A DNA stretch of 42,790 nt, from NCBI RefSeq assembly GCF_000315625.1, contig NW_005434572.1, positions 88,064 through 130,853 on the forward strand, read 5' to 3'. The notes beneath the pieces are model-generated. The model was not told where the DNA came from. It saw only the letters and a list, made by a program, of their open reading frames with translations, and ran no database searches. Both the position numbers and the translations under genes were made by a program. Positions 14,159 through 25,181 of the stretch are shown here, in pieces (within the stretch, counting starts at the first letter, position 1; every line of letters begins with the position of its first letter). This DNA comes from Guillardia theta CCMP2712 (lineage: Eukaryota; Cryptophyceae; Pyrenomonadales; Geminigeraceae).

Positions 14159-17126
14159 TTATCTCCTTCCTTTGCTGATCGTCTTCTTCGGGGCACGTGC
14201 TCGTGCCATAGCCTGGCAACCATGTCACCTACTTTCCTCCTCCTCCTCCTCCTTCCTCCTCCTCCTCCTCCTCCTCCTCCTCCTCCTCCTCGTCTCTCAC
14301 CTCTGCCTTCTTTCTGTTGCCCTTCTTCCCTCCCTTAAAGTTTCGGTTGCCCGTGCGGATCGTAGCAGCTGAATCCTTCTTCATGCGCCTGATGGTGCAC
14401 GTCAGGTACAAGAAGCAGGTGAATAGACAAGCGCAGGAGGAGGAGGAGTGCGAACAAGTAAGGAACAGGAGGAGCGAGATAGGATAGGGAAGAGGAGGAG
14501 GAGGAGGAGGGAGGGAGGGGAAGGAGAGCGAAGAGGAGCACCTATCCACAATCTTGACTCCCTTCTTTCCAACAGACACTGATCCTTTCTTGGCAACAAC
14601 CGCCACCTTCCTGGGCCTCTTCACCGCCACTCCCTTGTCGTAGAGCTTCTGCAGGGCCCTCATCTTCGCCTTCTCCGAGATGTCTCCGTCGTTGGTGATC
14701 GCGTCAGCCTTGTTGTTGAGCTTCTGCATCGCCCGGACGGCCTTGAGCTTCTTGCGCGCCTTGGCCTCCATGACCTTCTTGATCGGGCGAGCCGCGATCT
14801 CCAGGTTCTTCCTCCTCTCCTCCGCGATCATCTCCTTGGTGATGGGCAGCTGCTGCTTATTGAACTTCCTCTCCTCGTCCTGGAACCACTTGGGCGCCAT
14901 GTGCCCGTCGTTGAACGTGTAGCGGTGATAGCACGCGTCGATCAGCTCCTCCTTCCTGATCTTCTTCTTCAGCAGCAGCGACCCCAGCGCCCCGATCTCT
15001 GCCTCCTCCTCCGAGTCCATCGACGACAGGTCGCTATCGCTCATCGCCACCTCCTCGAAATCTTCCTCCTCCTTTCCTCCTTCCTCCTCCTCCTCCTCCT
15101 CCTTCCCTTTCTTCTGGGCTTTCTTCGGGGCCGGTCCTATCGCTCCTCCTCCTCCCGAGCCGGAAGCTTTGGATCCCTTGTTCCTCTTCTTGCTGGGGCA
15201 GCAGCAGCCTCCCCCCCCTCCTCCCCTTCCTCCTGAGCTGCCTCCTTGTCTAGAGCAGAAACGTCGATCCCACTGAAGATAGGCTGAGAGAACCACTTGA
15301 GGGCCATGGACTTCTTCTTTCTCTCCTTTTCGTCCTCCTCGCCGTCCTCTTCGCCGTCCTCCTCGCCGACCTCCTCCTCCTCGTCTCCGCCCTCCTCTTG
15401 GCTGTCATCGTAGATGTCTTTCGTCATGTCCGGGACAAACTCGTCGAGGTCCTCGTCGTCCAACCCGCTCTTCCTCTTCCTCTTCTGCTTCTTCAGGTTC
15501 ACTCCTCTCCTCTCGCAGTAGCTCTCGTAGAGCAGGTCCATCTCCTTCTCCATCATCTTCATCCTCCTCTCCTCGTCTGACAGATCTTCATCCTCCTCCT
15601 CCCCGTCGCTGCTATCCGTCACCTCGTCGTCCCCGCTCCCTCCGTCCATGGCGTACTTGTCTGCCTGATCCAAGGAAACTTCAGACTCCACCATCTTGGT
15701 CTTGTCGTTGAAGGCAAACAGCCCCTGCTCCTCCTGCGTCTCCAGCTGATCCCCGACGATGTCCATCTTGAGATCGATGCGGCGCTGATGTTTAGCCTTC
15801 TTCTCCCTCTCCTTCCTCTTCCTCCTCTTCTCTCGCGCCTGCGCCTTCTTGTTCAGCTCGCTGATCTCGCGTGACAGCTTCTCCTCGTCGTTCTCGTTCG
15901 CCTCCCCCTCCCCTCCCTCCTGGCTGCCCTCCGTGTCGCTGCTCTCTTGCTCCTCCTGGATCACTTCCTTCATGCTGTCCCTCCACCTGAGCAGCTTGCG
16001 GAAGTCTCCCTTCCCCAGCACGCGCAGGTCCTTGCAGCACTCCTTAACCTCCTCGTTGGTCTTCTCGTGCTCCAGCAGCTGCTCGTCTACTTCATGCCCC
16101 TCCCGGAACACGATCTTGTTGTAGTCTGTCAGGACCTGCAGCGCATCCTCGTGGAGAACAAACTCCTCGGCTGAGATCTCCTTGTACAGCATCGTGATTC
16201 CTTCCTCATAACCGTCCCTGTGCCTGACGTTGAGCTTCTTCTGCTGCAGCACGTTTGCCTTCTTCGCCGGCCCATCGTTGACGTCCTCGAACACGTTCTT
16301 CGGGTCCAGCAGCTTCGGATCGATCTTCTTCGGAGCCAGGTATCCCAGGCACACCACAAAGATCTCTGCAGACTCGTTACGAGACGCCTGCGGCTTCGTG
16401 GCCTCTACGCGCTTGAAGAGCTGGTTCAGAACCCAGATGAGAGAGTTGTAGTCTGCCGATCGGAACACTTTGGTCACGAAGTTTCCTCCGGGAGCAAGGA
16501 AGTTGGTAGCAAGCTTCAGAGCCTGAAGCGTCAGCTCTGACTGGCTGTAGGCGTCCTTGGTCCAGTTCGCTCCCACGTTGGGCGCACCATCGTTGAGGAC
16601 CAAGTCGACCTTCCAGGTCTTGATGTGATTCTTGATTGCTGCTTTGCACTTGTCGGTTGTGATGTCCTCCTGTCCTCACGCCATCAAACACAAGACAATC
16701 CTCCTCCTCCTCCTCCATCTCTCTCTCTTCCTCCTCTCGTTCCCCCTTCCCCCTCCCTCCTCTATCACTCCCTTCTCGCCCCTCCTTCCCCCTCCTCACC
16801 TCTCCCTCCCTTCCCCTCCTCACCTCTCCAACCCTTCTGCCTCTGCCTCTCACTCTCCTCCTCCATCTCTCTCTCTTCCTCCTCTCCTCCCACCTGCAGC
16901 GCGATGACACGCTTGATGGGCTTGATGGGGCAGAGATCGACGCAGAGAATGATGGAGGAGACAGGGCAGTTCTTGGCGGCTACTTGCGACCATGATCCTG
17001 GAGCACCGCAGAGATCGAGAACGACTTTCGCCTTGCTCAGGAGGTCAAACTTCTTGTTCAGCTGGATCAACTTGAACGCTGCTCGAGATCGGTACCCCTG
17101 CTCCTTGGCGAGATGATAGAATTTAT
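14159..17126 (-). CDS. SPB1/FTSJ3-type rRNA 2'-O-methyltransferase, 5' exon missing
   Basis: A nucleolar AdoMet-dependent 2'-O-ribose methyltransferase of 60S pre-rRNA processing. Exon 16894–17126 carries [19 protein letters not shown] and the AdoMet-binding [19 protein letters not shown] roughly 220-nt intron follows. The next exon (from 16669) reads [11 protein letters not shown], then [32 protein letters not shown] and [16 protein letters not shown], so the K-D-K-E catalytic set is present. An acidic linker and the Spb1_C domain follow, with [26 protein letters not shown] and [16 protein letters not shown] last intron joins KKAE to [17 protein letters not shown] and the TAA (14159–14161). 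Frame changes at a C8 run (15211–15218), which suggests a 1-nt indel. The initiating exon is not visible and may lie in or beyond the gap. Confidence 0.93.
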
Positions 17127-18004
17127 CTGAGGGCAGCTCGTCACTAGCCTCCTCTTCAACTATCTCCCCCTGCCTTCCCCCTTCTCCTCCCTCTTTTCCC
17201 AGACTCCGCGACCTCAACTCCTCAAAAAGTCCACCAACACATCTCCTCCGATCAATTTCTCCTCTCGTATTTTGTCCTTCCCTCCTCTTCCCTCCTCTCC
17301 TCTCCCCTCCCCTCCTCTCCTCTCCCCTCCTCTCCTCTCCTCTNNNNNNNNNNNNNNNNNNNNNNNNNNNNNNNNNNNNNNNNNNNNNNNNNNNNNNNNN
17401 NNNNNNNNNNNNNNNNNNNNNNNNNNNNNNNNNNNNNNNNNNNNNNNNNNNNNNNNNNNNNNNNNNNNNNNNNNNNNNNNNNNNNNNNNNNNNNNNNNNN
17501 NNNNNNNNNNNNNNNNNNNNNNNNNNNNNNNNNNNNNNNNNNNNNNNNNNNNNNNNNNNNNNNNNNNNNNNNNNNNNNNNNNNNNNNNNNNNNNNNNNNN
17601 NNNNNNNNNNNNNNGAGGAGAGGAGAGGAGAGGAGAGGAGAGAGTTGAAGACACTGCAAGTAGATCACATGAAAGACAAACGTGACACTTGTACACGTTT
17701 GCTGCCCTGACACAACAGTTCCCAACACAAGGCTCCCTACACAGATTCGACAAGTGCTCATCCAGCACGGGTTTACTTCCCGGCTGCTGCAATGCCATGA
17801 CTATGGGAGGGTTGACATGGAGAAGTAAACACAAGGAGCTCTTCACGGAAAATTCAAGGAAAGCTGTGAGGCACGTTTCCCGAGAGGTTGATGATTGAAG
17901 CAGTGATTTGATGTCTCTCCTGGCAACCATGTGAACAAGTGTACATCACATTGCAACACAAGAGACTTGAGAAAGCAACGAGCGGATCAAGAATAAGGAC
18001 TGAC
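17127..18004. other. Head-to-head spacer containing the assembly gap
   Basis: Spacer between SPB1 and the membrane-protein gene. Pyrimidine repeats lead into the gap (17220–17343) and purine repeats leave it (17615–17641). From 17642 to 18004 I see no gene. The missing first SPB1 exon should be somewhere here. Confidence 0.5.
17344..17614. other. Assembly gap (271 N) flanked by inverted low-complexity repeat
   Basis: Undetermined bases. The left flank is CTCCTCTCCT-type and the right flank is its reverse complement, GAGGAGAGGAG. The two sides could pair as a long hairpin, or they mark a mis-join. Confidence 0.95.
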
Positions 18005-21000
18005 ATGGCAACCGTCGGCCCATTGTCAGGAAGGTGCTGGTACAAGGGAGTTCGGAGCTCTTTGCAAGCGATGATCTTGCTCGTCTCCCTCAACCATGTC
18101 CAATCTCTCCTGCTCCCCTCGCTCATGCCAGTGGGACATCACCTGCGATCTCCGGCCCCGTCGAGTTCGATCGCTGGATGGCCCAGGAGGTGGAAGAGGA
18201 AGGAGGAGGAGAGGGGGAGAGTTTCGTGCAGCCCGGAGGCTCCTTCGCCTCTGAATCAGGAGGGAAAGTTTGTGAAGATGAGGAGGACCAACTATACCAA
18301 GGACGTCCTCCTCCCTCGCCGCAGCGTGTCGAGGATGGTTGAGCAGCGACTTGAGCAGACAGACAAGAAGAATAACAGCACAAGGAGCTGGATGTTGGAC
18401 CAGAGGCGGGAGCATCGGAAGGAGGGAGCGGGAGCCGGAGCAGGGAGAGCGAGCAGCAGGCCCTTGGCGATTCTGCAGCACAACTTCACGGGGAAGGAAG
18501 AGATCATCCGGTTTCAAGCGCAGGCCTGGGAGGAGGCGAGGTTGCTCAAGGAAGCCTACTGGCTGATAGGAGGAGATTCGAGGCCGCTCTCGAGGAGACG
18601 CGAAGTGCTTGCGATGCAGGTCAAGCACGAGGCTCAGCTGAACAGGTACATGGGCTCCATGATGGAGCTCCTGCAGGAGAAGCCGCTAGCCCAGCTGGAA
18701 GGCTCCTCGGAAAGCTTCCGCAGCCAATGGAGGAGAGGACCTGGGGCTCTGCTGGGCTTGCTGCTCCGCACCTCGATGATGATCTCGAGCTTCGTCTTCG
18801 TCTCCTGCCTCCTCCTCCTCCAGCTCGGGGTCGTTGGGGTCAGGACTTGCCTCTGGATCCTGCTGTGGGGGATGGACTACGGGAACAGGAGGGAGTGGTG
18901 GATCCCTGAGCTGGTGGAGAGCGTGATGTGGCTGCGGCACGAGCTGATGTCCGGCTCTCTGTCGAAGCAGCTGCAGGGAGTCTACGAGGAGGGGAGGAGG
19001 ATGGCGCAAACTACCGTCTTGTTCCTGTGAGTTGAGAGGGGAAAGTGCAAGAGGAGGGGGAAGGAGGAAGGGGGAAAGGTGGTGGGGGGGCATAAAAGGG
19101 ACAGAGACGATGGGGAGGAGGGAGGGAAGGGAGAAGCTAAGGGGGAGGGGCTGGGGGAGACGGAAGGAGGCGGTTGAGGACAGGATTATGATTGACTTCT
19201 GTGCTCTCAGACTTTCTCTCTTCTCCCCTGAGATCCAGTCGAAGTTCATCCAGTACGCCTCCTCCGCCAAGACCAGAGGCCAAGACTACTTCAGGCAGCT
19301 CCGGAGCAAGATTCTTGAGGTCAGAGATCTCGTCGAGGAGGAACGAGGGGGAGCAGGTCAAGGACGAGTAAGCGAGGGGGAGGGAGCAGGGCAGGGAAGA
19401 GGAGGGAGTGGCTCGAAGGCCAGCGGGCAGGTGGACTTCGCGTCGAAGCTGGAGGACGCGAGAAGGGCATCGGAAGCCAGGATGACGAGGAGGCTGGGGT
19501 TTGAGCCGCTCAAGGAGGCATTCAACGTGACGTCCAGCTGGACTGAAGCTGGCGATGACAACCTGACTCGAGCTGAGGACCCCGGGCAGCTGGAGAGGCC
19601 GAGCAAGAGAAGCATGACGATGCGCCTGCTCAAGAACATGTCGGCAGCTGTGACCAGCTCGGTGTCAGCTGGGGTAAGCATGACCCTCAACTTCTCCCCT
19701 CCTGACGTGGGGAACGTGAGCGGGGAGGTGCTGGGCGTCGCCTCCTCCTGGCTCGCGACAGCAGGGAACATCGCCAACGACTTGGGGGTGGGACACTGGC
19801 AGGGGAACCTGACGAGCTGGTTGGGAGGGGGCGGGAAGGAGGAGGAGAACAAGAGCTCGTGGCAGCAGATGCTGTCGGGCGTCACGGAAGGAACTTCGCG
19901 CGCCCTGTCGTCTCTGCAGTTGAGCATCGGCAGCCTCGACCAGTCGCTCATGACGGCTGTGGATGCGACGGAGTTGGCTGTGAGCAAGGCGCTCACGCAA
20001 ACGACGGTTGCGCTGCCATGGCTGCAGAGTGCGGAGGACTGGGTCCGCGGGTGAGGGGAGGAAGAGGAGCAGAAGTGGGAGTGGAAGCGGAGCAGGACAG
20101 CCGAAGGAGGGGGGAAGGAGGAGAAGAAGTGGTATCACGAGAGGAGACAAGGGAGTGGATGAGAGAGAGAAGAGCAGAGGAGGGGAGGAAGGAAGAAGAC
20201 AAGGAAGAAGAAAGAGAGCGGAGGAGGAGGAGGAGGAGGAGGAGATCTGACGAGTTTCCTTAGGAACGAGTTCGCCATGAGGAAGTACCTTCAGGTTCAG
20301 CAGAGGTGGCATGCGCTGCTGCTGTGGGGGCAGCCGATCTGGGAGAAGGTGGACATGTGGGCAAAGGAGGTTAAGATCCCAGAGCTAGCGCAGAGAATCC
20401 TCCTCAATGCCATCTACTACCGCCTTCAATACTTCGGGTCGGGTCCACTCCCTCGTCTCTATCCTCCTCCCCTCCTTCAGCTCAGCCGCTCCTCCCACCT
20501 CCGTTCTCTCCTCTTCTCTCTTCTCCTGCTCTGCTCTGCTCTGCTCTGCCCTGCTGTTCTGCTCTGCTCTGCTTCTCCTCCTCTTCCGTGCTCATCGCCG
20601 TGCTCACAGGTGGCTAGTGTGCTTCTGTCTGCTTGAGATGATATTCTTCCGCTCCTTCGCCTCCTTCATCCTCCTCCTCCTCTCCTCCTTGTCTGCCGCG
20701 TTCGTCCGCTCAGAAGTTCTTTCCTACACTTCCATCAAGGCAATTTCTCTTCCCTTCCTCTTCATCCTCTTCCCTTCTGCTTTGTCTGGACCAGTCCTCA
20801 TTTCTCCTCCTTCCTCTGTTCCTCCTCCTCCCCTCCTCCCTCTCTTCTTCCTCTTTCCTCTCTCCTCCCCCGTTCCTTCATCTCGCTGAGAGTCAGCAGG
20901 CGGCGGACAAGAGCGCCAGGTCCATGATCTCAACCATCACTCTCCTTGGCCGCAGGTCCCGCACCACTCGGTGAGTTTGAGGTCCAGCAACAACTCCAGC

Positions 21001-21110
21001 TGACAGCCAGCAGCCTCCTCAAGGAGAAGACTTCTCTTGCTGCGGGAGCCGCTTCGCTCTCCCTCCTCTGGGGCCTCTGCTTCTGCTCCTCCATGTCTGT
21101 CTCCCTCTGA
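18005..21110 (+). CDS. Unrecognised multi-exon membrane protein
   Basis: I do not recognise the family. Proposed exons are 18005–19026, 19211–20050, 20264–20437, 20610 to about 20760, and about 20957–21110; the first four junctions keep phase. The N-terminus after the ATG at 18005 is hydrophobic (AMILLVSLNHVQSLLLPSL) and could be a signal or targeting sequence. Around residues 250–300 there is a strong membrane region (MMISSFVFVSCLLLLQLGVV, then CLWILLWGMDYG). A long Ser/Thr-rich, mildly amphipathic stretch follows (SVSAGVSMTLNFSPP, SRALSSLQLSIGSLDQSL). Another membrane segment occurs after MIFFRSF (SFILLLLSSLSAAF), and a last one near SLLWGLCFCSSMSV before TGA. An alternative frame at 18120–18270 (VEFDRWMAQEVEEEGG) also looks protein-like, so the first exon may be split. 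The 3' border is uncertain. Confidence 0.5.
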
Positions 21111-21333
21111 CCCATCCTCCTCATCCTCCTCTCCCACTTCGCTGCCTCCTCCCTTCTCCTTTCCACTTCCCTTCCCTCCTCCCTTCTCTTTTCCACTTCC
21201 CTCCTCTTGCAGCTCCTCCTCCTCATCTCCCTCTCTCTCTAACCCCCTCTCTCTCTGTGCTCCTCCTTCGCCCTCCACTCTACCCTGGCTCTCTTCCTCC
21301 TCGCTGATTCTCCCCCAGTGTGAGGAACATGCT

Positions 21334-21754
21334 TGTCCTCGTCGTTGCCCATGGCGTCATCCATGCACGGCAAGAGCGACGCCCGCCAGCTCCCCGAAAA
21401 GCCATCGGAGGGTGAGCGGAGAGAGTGGGAGGAGGAGGAAAGAAGAGTCGAGAGCAGGAGGGGAACAGGGAGAAGAGTGGGAGGAGCTACCAAGAGCGGA
21501 GAATGAGCGAGGGATGGATGGATTGAAGGCAGAGAAGTGGGAGGGAAGGGGAGCATTGAGGAGGGAGGATGCACAGAGAAAGTTGACTGATGCTGCGCAG
21601 GCTCAAGGGCATGGCAGTGAAGATTCAAGTCTCCATCCTTGACGTCTTCCGTGCTGTCCCTCTAGCTGGACGTCTGGAGCCTCCGGGGGAGCCGACGAGT
21701 CCAGCAGCAGCGGCAGACCCTCAAGCCTCCTCCTCAGTTAAGACGACCGAGTGA
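21334..21754 (+). CDS. Short two-exon frame, possibly the 3' end of the preceding gene
   Basis: An ATG near 21330 opens MLVLVVAHGVIHARQERRPP up to a GTGAGC donor at about 21414. The frame resumes after GCGCAG at about 21601 with LKGMAVKIQVSILDVFRAVP and continues LAGRLEPPGEPTSPAA to a TGA at 21752–21754. The join keeps phase. It has the same orientation as the membrane-protein gene and could be its terminal exons through an unseen splice. No domain is recognised. Confidence 0.35.
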
Positions 21755-21890
21755 AGACTTTGGGAGAGGAGAGGAGGGAAAACAGTTCGGAACAAGTTGC
21801 AGTCTTTACCAGGCAGTGACAACGCTGCTGGACTAGTGGCAGCGGGGGAGGAGGAGGAGAGATGAGAGTTAAAAAGAATACTGTACATGC

Positions 21891-23347
21891 TCACCACCAC
21901 AAAACTCTTCCGACCTGTGAGACAGTGAGGACAAGATACGAGAGCAGGAGAAGGAGAATGAGGAGTAGGAGAAAGAGGCGGAGGGGAACGAGGAGTGGGA
22001 GTAGGAGTAGGAGGGGTACCTTCTGGATCCAAGAGAGGCCGTCCTTGGGCTCTTTCTTCTTCTCGCCAAGGGTCTTGTCCTCCATGCTAATCAAGACGCG
22101 GTCGCCGCAAGCGTTGAGGTCGGGCGGAGTGAGATATCTGAGAGGGAGAGGAAGTCAGGGGAGGAAGAGGGAGAGGAAAGGGACCAGAACGAGCAAGTAG
22201 AAGGGAAAGGAAGCAACACAGACCTGGGGCTATCAGACTCTTGCGAGCCATGCTGGGTGGATCGCTCGCTGAGAGGAGTCTCGTACCCGCTCGCCGTCTC
22301 TCCCTTGCTCTGTGGACACCCCAGTCAGTCTTTTCACCCCAGCAGCAGTGCAGGCTCACAGGAGGAGAGGAGACTTCTTTCTGCTTGCTCTTCACCTCCC
22401 GCTGTGGGTCAAAGATGGAGGCGTTGAACTCTGCAGCAAAGTCAGCTGCTACCTCTCCCTCCTCCTCCTCCTCACCCTGCTGCTCGCATGCCGCGACGAT
22501 GTCTTCGGGAGGACATTTCGCTCTGACCACAGCTCGCACGGTGAGCTGGCGCTGAGAGAGGATCCTCATGATGGAGCTGGTGGCGCTAGTCAGGAGGAGG
22601 AGGAGGAGGAGGAGGAGGAGGAAAGATGATGACGATGATGAGGAGCCCACCTATCGCCGAGCTCGAGGTTGTCGAGGCTCACGCTGATGACACCCTTTGT
22701 CCTGATGATCGCTCGCTCCAACCGCTCAGTGTCTTCTTGCCCGGTCAATCCTTCAACCCTGAACATGAGCGTCTTGGGGTTCCTGGACAGCTGCAAGAAG
22801 CACGTCAGGAGAGGGATGGCGGCGGTCAAGACTGTACAATGCTCTTCGTTGCAGGGCTCATGAACTCTTGGGAGGGCTTCACGTAGATGCTGGTGTTCTT
22901 GGCAACAGGGTTCTCTGACAGCTGGCGAGGAGGGAGGGAAGAGGAAGGGAAGGGGAGGTAGAGCAGGAGGGAAAGGAAAAGGGTCAGTGGAGATGAACGG
23001 ACGAGGTCTCCTCCTGACGGCTTACCTCAGCATCCTTCTTCGAGCTCAGCTGCTTCGACAGGTGCTCAGCAAGGCTGTTGACTTCTTCGGTAGGGTGCAT
23101 CTCCGACAAGTCGTGCAGCTTGCTCAGGAGGCTAGCCTGCAAGCTAAGGATCTCTCTGTTCTCTACAGAGTGGCTAGAGAGGTAGGAGATGGTCTCCAGG
23201 GCCTTGTACACAACCTGCTCAGAAGGTGAGAAATCAACTTTCATGGCAGCCAAATCTGACGTCGTCTGCTGGGAAGTCGAGCATACGAATGATGTTCTGC
23301 AAGCATCCCGTGTCTCTAGCAATGACAGATCGATTCCTTGGGTCCAT
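21891..23347 (-). CDS. ARMC1-like protein (armadillo-like plus HMA-like domains)
   Basis: Related to animal ARMC1, a mitochondrial-surface protein linked to mitochondrial distribution and the MICOS/MIB assembly. Exon 23261–23347 reads MDPRNRSVIARDTGCLQNII, parallel to the ARMC1 DPLNRRAIV block. A 46-nt intron joins it to 23026–23214, with VVYKALETISYLSSHSVENR and VNSLAEHLSKQL. A 13-codon exon (22883–22921) follows. Then 22651–22790 carries NPKTLMFRVEGLTGQEDTE and AIIRTKGVISVSLDN, the HMA-like fold. Next is ILSQRQLTVRAVVRAKCPPE with an acidic linker (from 22564). Final exons give YLTPPDLNACGDRVLISMED and SWIQKVGRVLWW-stop, which resembles the aromatic ARMC1 C-terminus. An upstream exon may exist, because HSLA precedes the proposed Met in frame. 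Confidence 0.8.
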
Positions 23348-23808
23348 GGCGAGCGAATGGAGCTTTGCTATCACTCTTCAGCAAGATGTCACCTCGAGGG
23401 TAGTTACAAATCAATGGCACGTGGTCACCTGCGAGCATCGACGACCTCTCCATAGCTACTCTCTCTTCTGTTGTGTTCGGTGTCCATCGTAACTTGTTAT
23501 CAAAAGAAATGCTTCTGATTGGTTGTAGAGGATTCCAAAGATTCGACGGGCTTGTCTTGTCTCTGTCCCAACAGTATCTGGCAGCTGTCCCTAGTCCCTT
23601 CGGTGGATGCTGTGGAGCTACTCTTTCACGATGAGAATGCGAGCCCTCGCTGCTGGTCTCTGCTCTCAATTCTTCTCCTCTCTCCCTAGATCTATCCTAC
23701 CTGCTCTTCTCTCCTCTACCTCCTCGCTCTCTCTCGCTCGCTCGCTCTCTCTCTCCCTGTCGCTCCTCTACAAGCCCCTCTTCTCTTCAGCTCTTGAATT
23801 CAAGCTCA

Positions 23809-24015
23809 AACGGTAAGATTTCTTCCGTTATTAACCGTTATCTTGAATCTTGAACTCCGGGTCGCTGCCATCCGGCCGCCGGGCCGGAACCTGGAGCTCC
23901 GAAGTACCGTACCCCGAGCCAACGGACTTGTTAGTCAGTCAGGGGGTAGGGGTGGTTTGACATGGGGAATGTTGAAACGGTGACGTAACGGTCAAGGATG
24001 CAACGGAGGTAACGG
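23809..24015. promoter_or_regulatory. Cluster of seven AACGG/CCGTT (Myb-type) words
   Basis: Copies at 23809 (AACGG), 23825 (CCGTTA), 23833 (AACCGTTA), 23975 (AAACGG), 23986 (TAACGG), 24001 (CAACGG) and 24010 (TAACGG). YAACGG is the classical Myb recognition word. Placement just upstream of L27A and on both strands suggests a shared divergent promoter. Confidence 0.6.
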
Positions 24016-24021
24016 TATAAA
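24016..24021 (+). promoter_or_regulatory. TATA box of the L27A gene
   Basis: TATAAA followed by an A tract, 42 bp upstream of the L27A ATG and directly after the last TAACGG word. Confidence 0.6.
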
Positions 24022-24057
24022 AAAAAAGAGCGACACGCGCGAGCAGAGCCGAGAGAG

Positions 24058-25034
24058 ATGGTGAGTGCGCGTGCGGGGGAAGACGATGGCTCTGGCGATG
24101 GAGGGAGGGGAGAGGGAGGAGGAGGAGGAGGAGGAGAGATGATATCAAGGTGGATAGTGTTGATCGAAGCCTCTTCCTTGCTGTGTTTGTCAGATCTCCA
24201 CTTCTTTTCTGTCCATGTTTCCCTCCCTCCTCGATCTCGTGTGTTGCCTCAAAGGGCAGCTCGGTTGTATTGCCTCTTCTTCTGAAGTGATCAATGTGTT
24301 GTTTACGAGCGACCATGGAATATGTGTTGTCATCAGCGGGTATATTGCATTGGATCGGTGAAATGATACATTTATTATGATATCCATTATGTTGTACCGC
24401 TTTCACGCTGCACGAGCCTCTTCCAAATGGTTACCGTCCCTTGTTTTCCTTTTCTCTATCCATCAGATGTCAGTATGTCCTTCTCCTTTATGCATCTCCA
24501 TGTGTATCTATAAGAGTTTGTTGGTATGCGATGGGCAGGGCGGGGCTGGTGTGAAAATCGTTTTGTCACCTACTGACGGGTTGTCAACAGCCAGCAAGAC
24601 TGAAGAAGCACAGGAAAGAGCGCGGAGGGATGCACTGCGGTAACGGCCGTATCGGCAAGCACCGCAAGCATCCCAGCGGTCGCGGTAACGCTGGTGGTCA
24701 GCACATGCACAGGATCGCCTTCGACAAGTACCATCCTGGCTACTTCGGTAAGGTCGGTATGAGGTACTTCCACTACAAGAAGAACCCCTACCACAGACCT
24801 TCGGTCAACATCAACCAGATCTGGTCGCTCGTGGGATCTGACCAGAGGATGAAGCTGGCTACCAACACTTCTGGGTCGATGCCTCTGATTGACGTTACCC
24901 AGTTCGGTTATTTCAAGGTTCTCGGAAAGGGAGAGCTCCCCTCGCAGCCCATTGCTGTCAAGGCCAAGTTTTTTAGCAAGATGGCGGAGACTAAGATCAA
25001 GAAGGCTGGCGGAGCTTGCATACTTACTGCATAG
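24058..25034 (+). CDS. RPL27A: Large-subunit ribosomal protein L27A (uL15)
   Basis: Cytosolic 60S subunit protein. The coding sequence is a three-base first exon (ATG, 24058–24060) directly followed by GTGAGT, then exon 24591–25034. The join gives a 148-residue protein, the same length as human L27A, starting [15 protein letters not shown]. Conserved blocks are [59 protein letters not shown] and [12 protein letters not shown], ending GGACILTA. The unspliced frame from 24377 into the gene would lose the basic N-terminus, so the ATG-only exon is preferred. The 530-nt intron is about ten times the usual intron length here. Codon use is C/G-ending as in L4. Confidence 0.96.
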
Positions 25035-25181
25035 ATTTAAGTTTGCTCGAAATGAAATAGTACCAAAAGGCAGCCTTGCTCTGCATGGTGTGGGTGTGTT
25101 TGTGTGAGATCTCCTCCTCTCATCCCTACTTTACATCACCATCAACATATCTTTCTGCGAGATGTCTCAGGATGACCTGAC

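Larger units (their letters stand above)
23348..24057. other. Head-to-head spacer of ARMC1-like and L27A genes
   Basis: About 710 bp with no gene. The ARMC1-proximal half is pyrimidine-rich (23660–23790). The L27A-proximal half holds seven AACGG/CCGTT words, a short G-rich copy of the C-rich island (GGGGGTAGGGGTGG, 23942–23955) and a TATA box. Confidence 0.6.

Noticed and set aside
24061-24590. Intronic C/D snoRNA in the long L27A intron
   Set aside because: No RTGATGA box C paired with CTGA box D in suitable spacing was seen.
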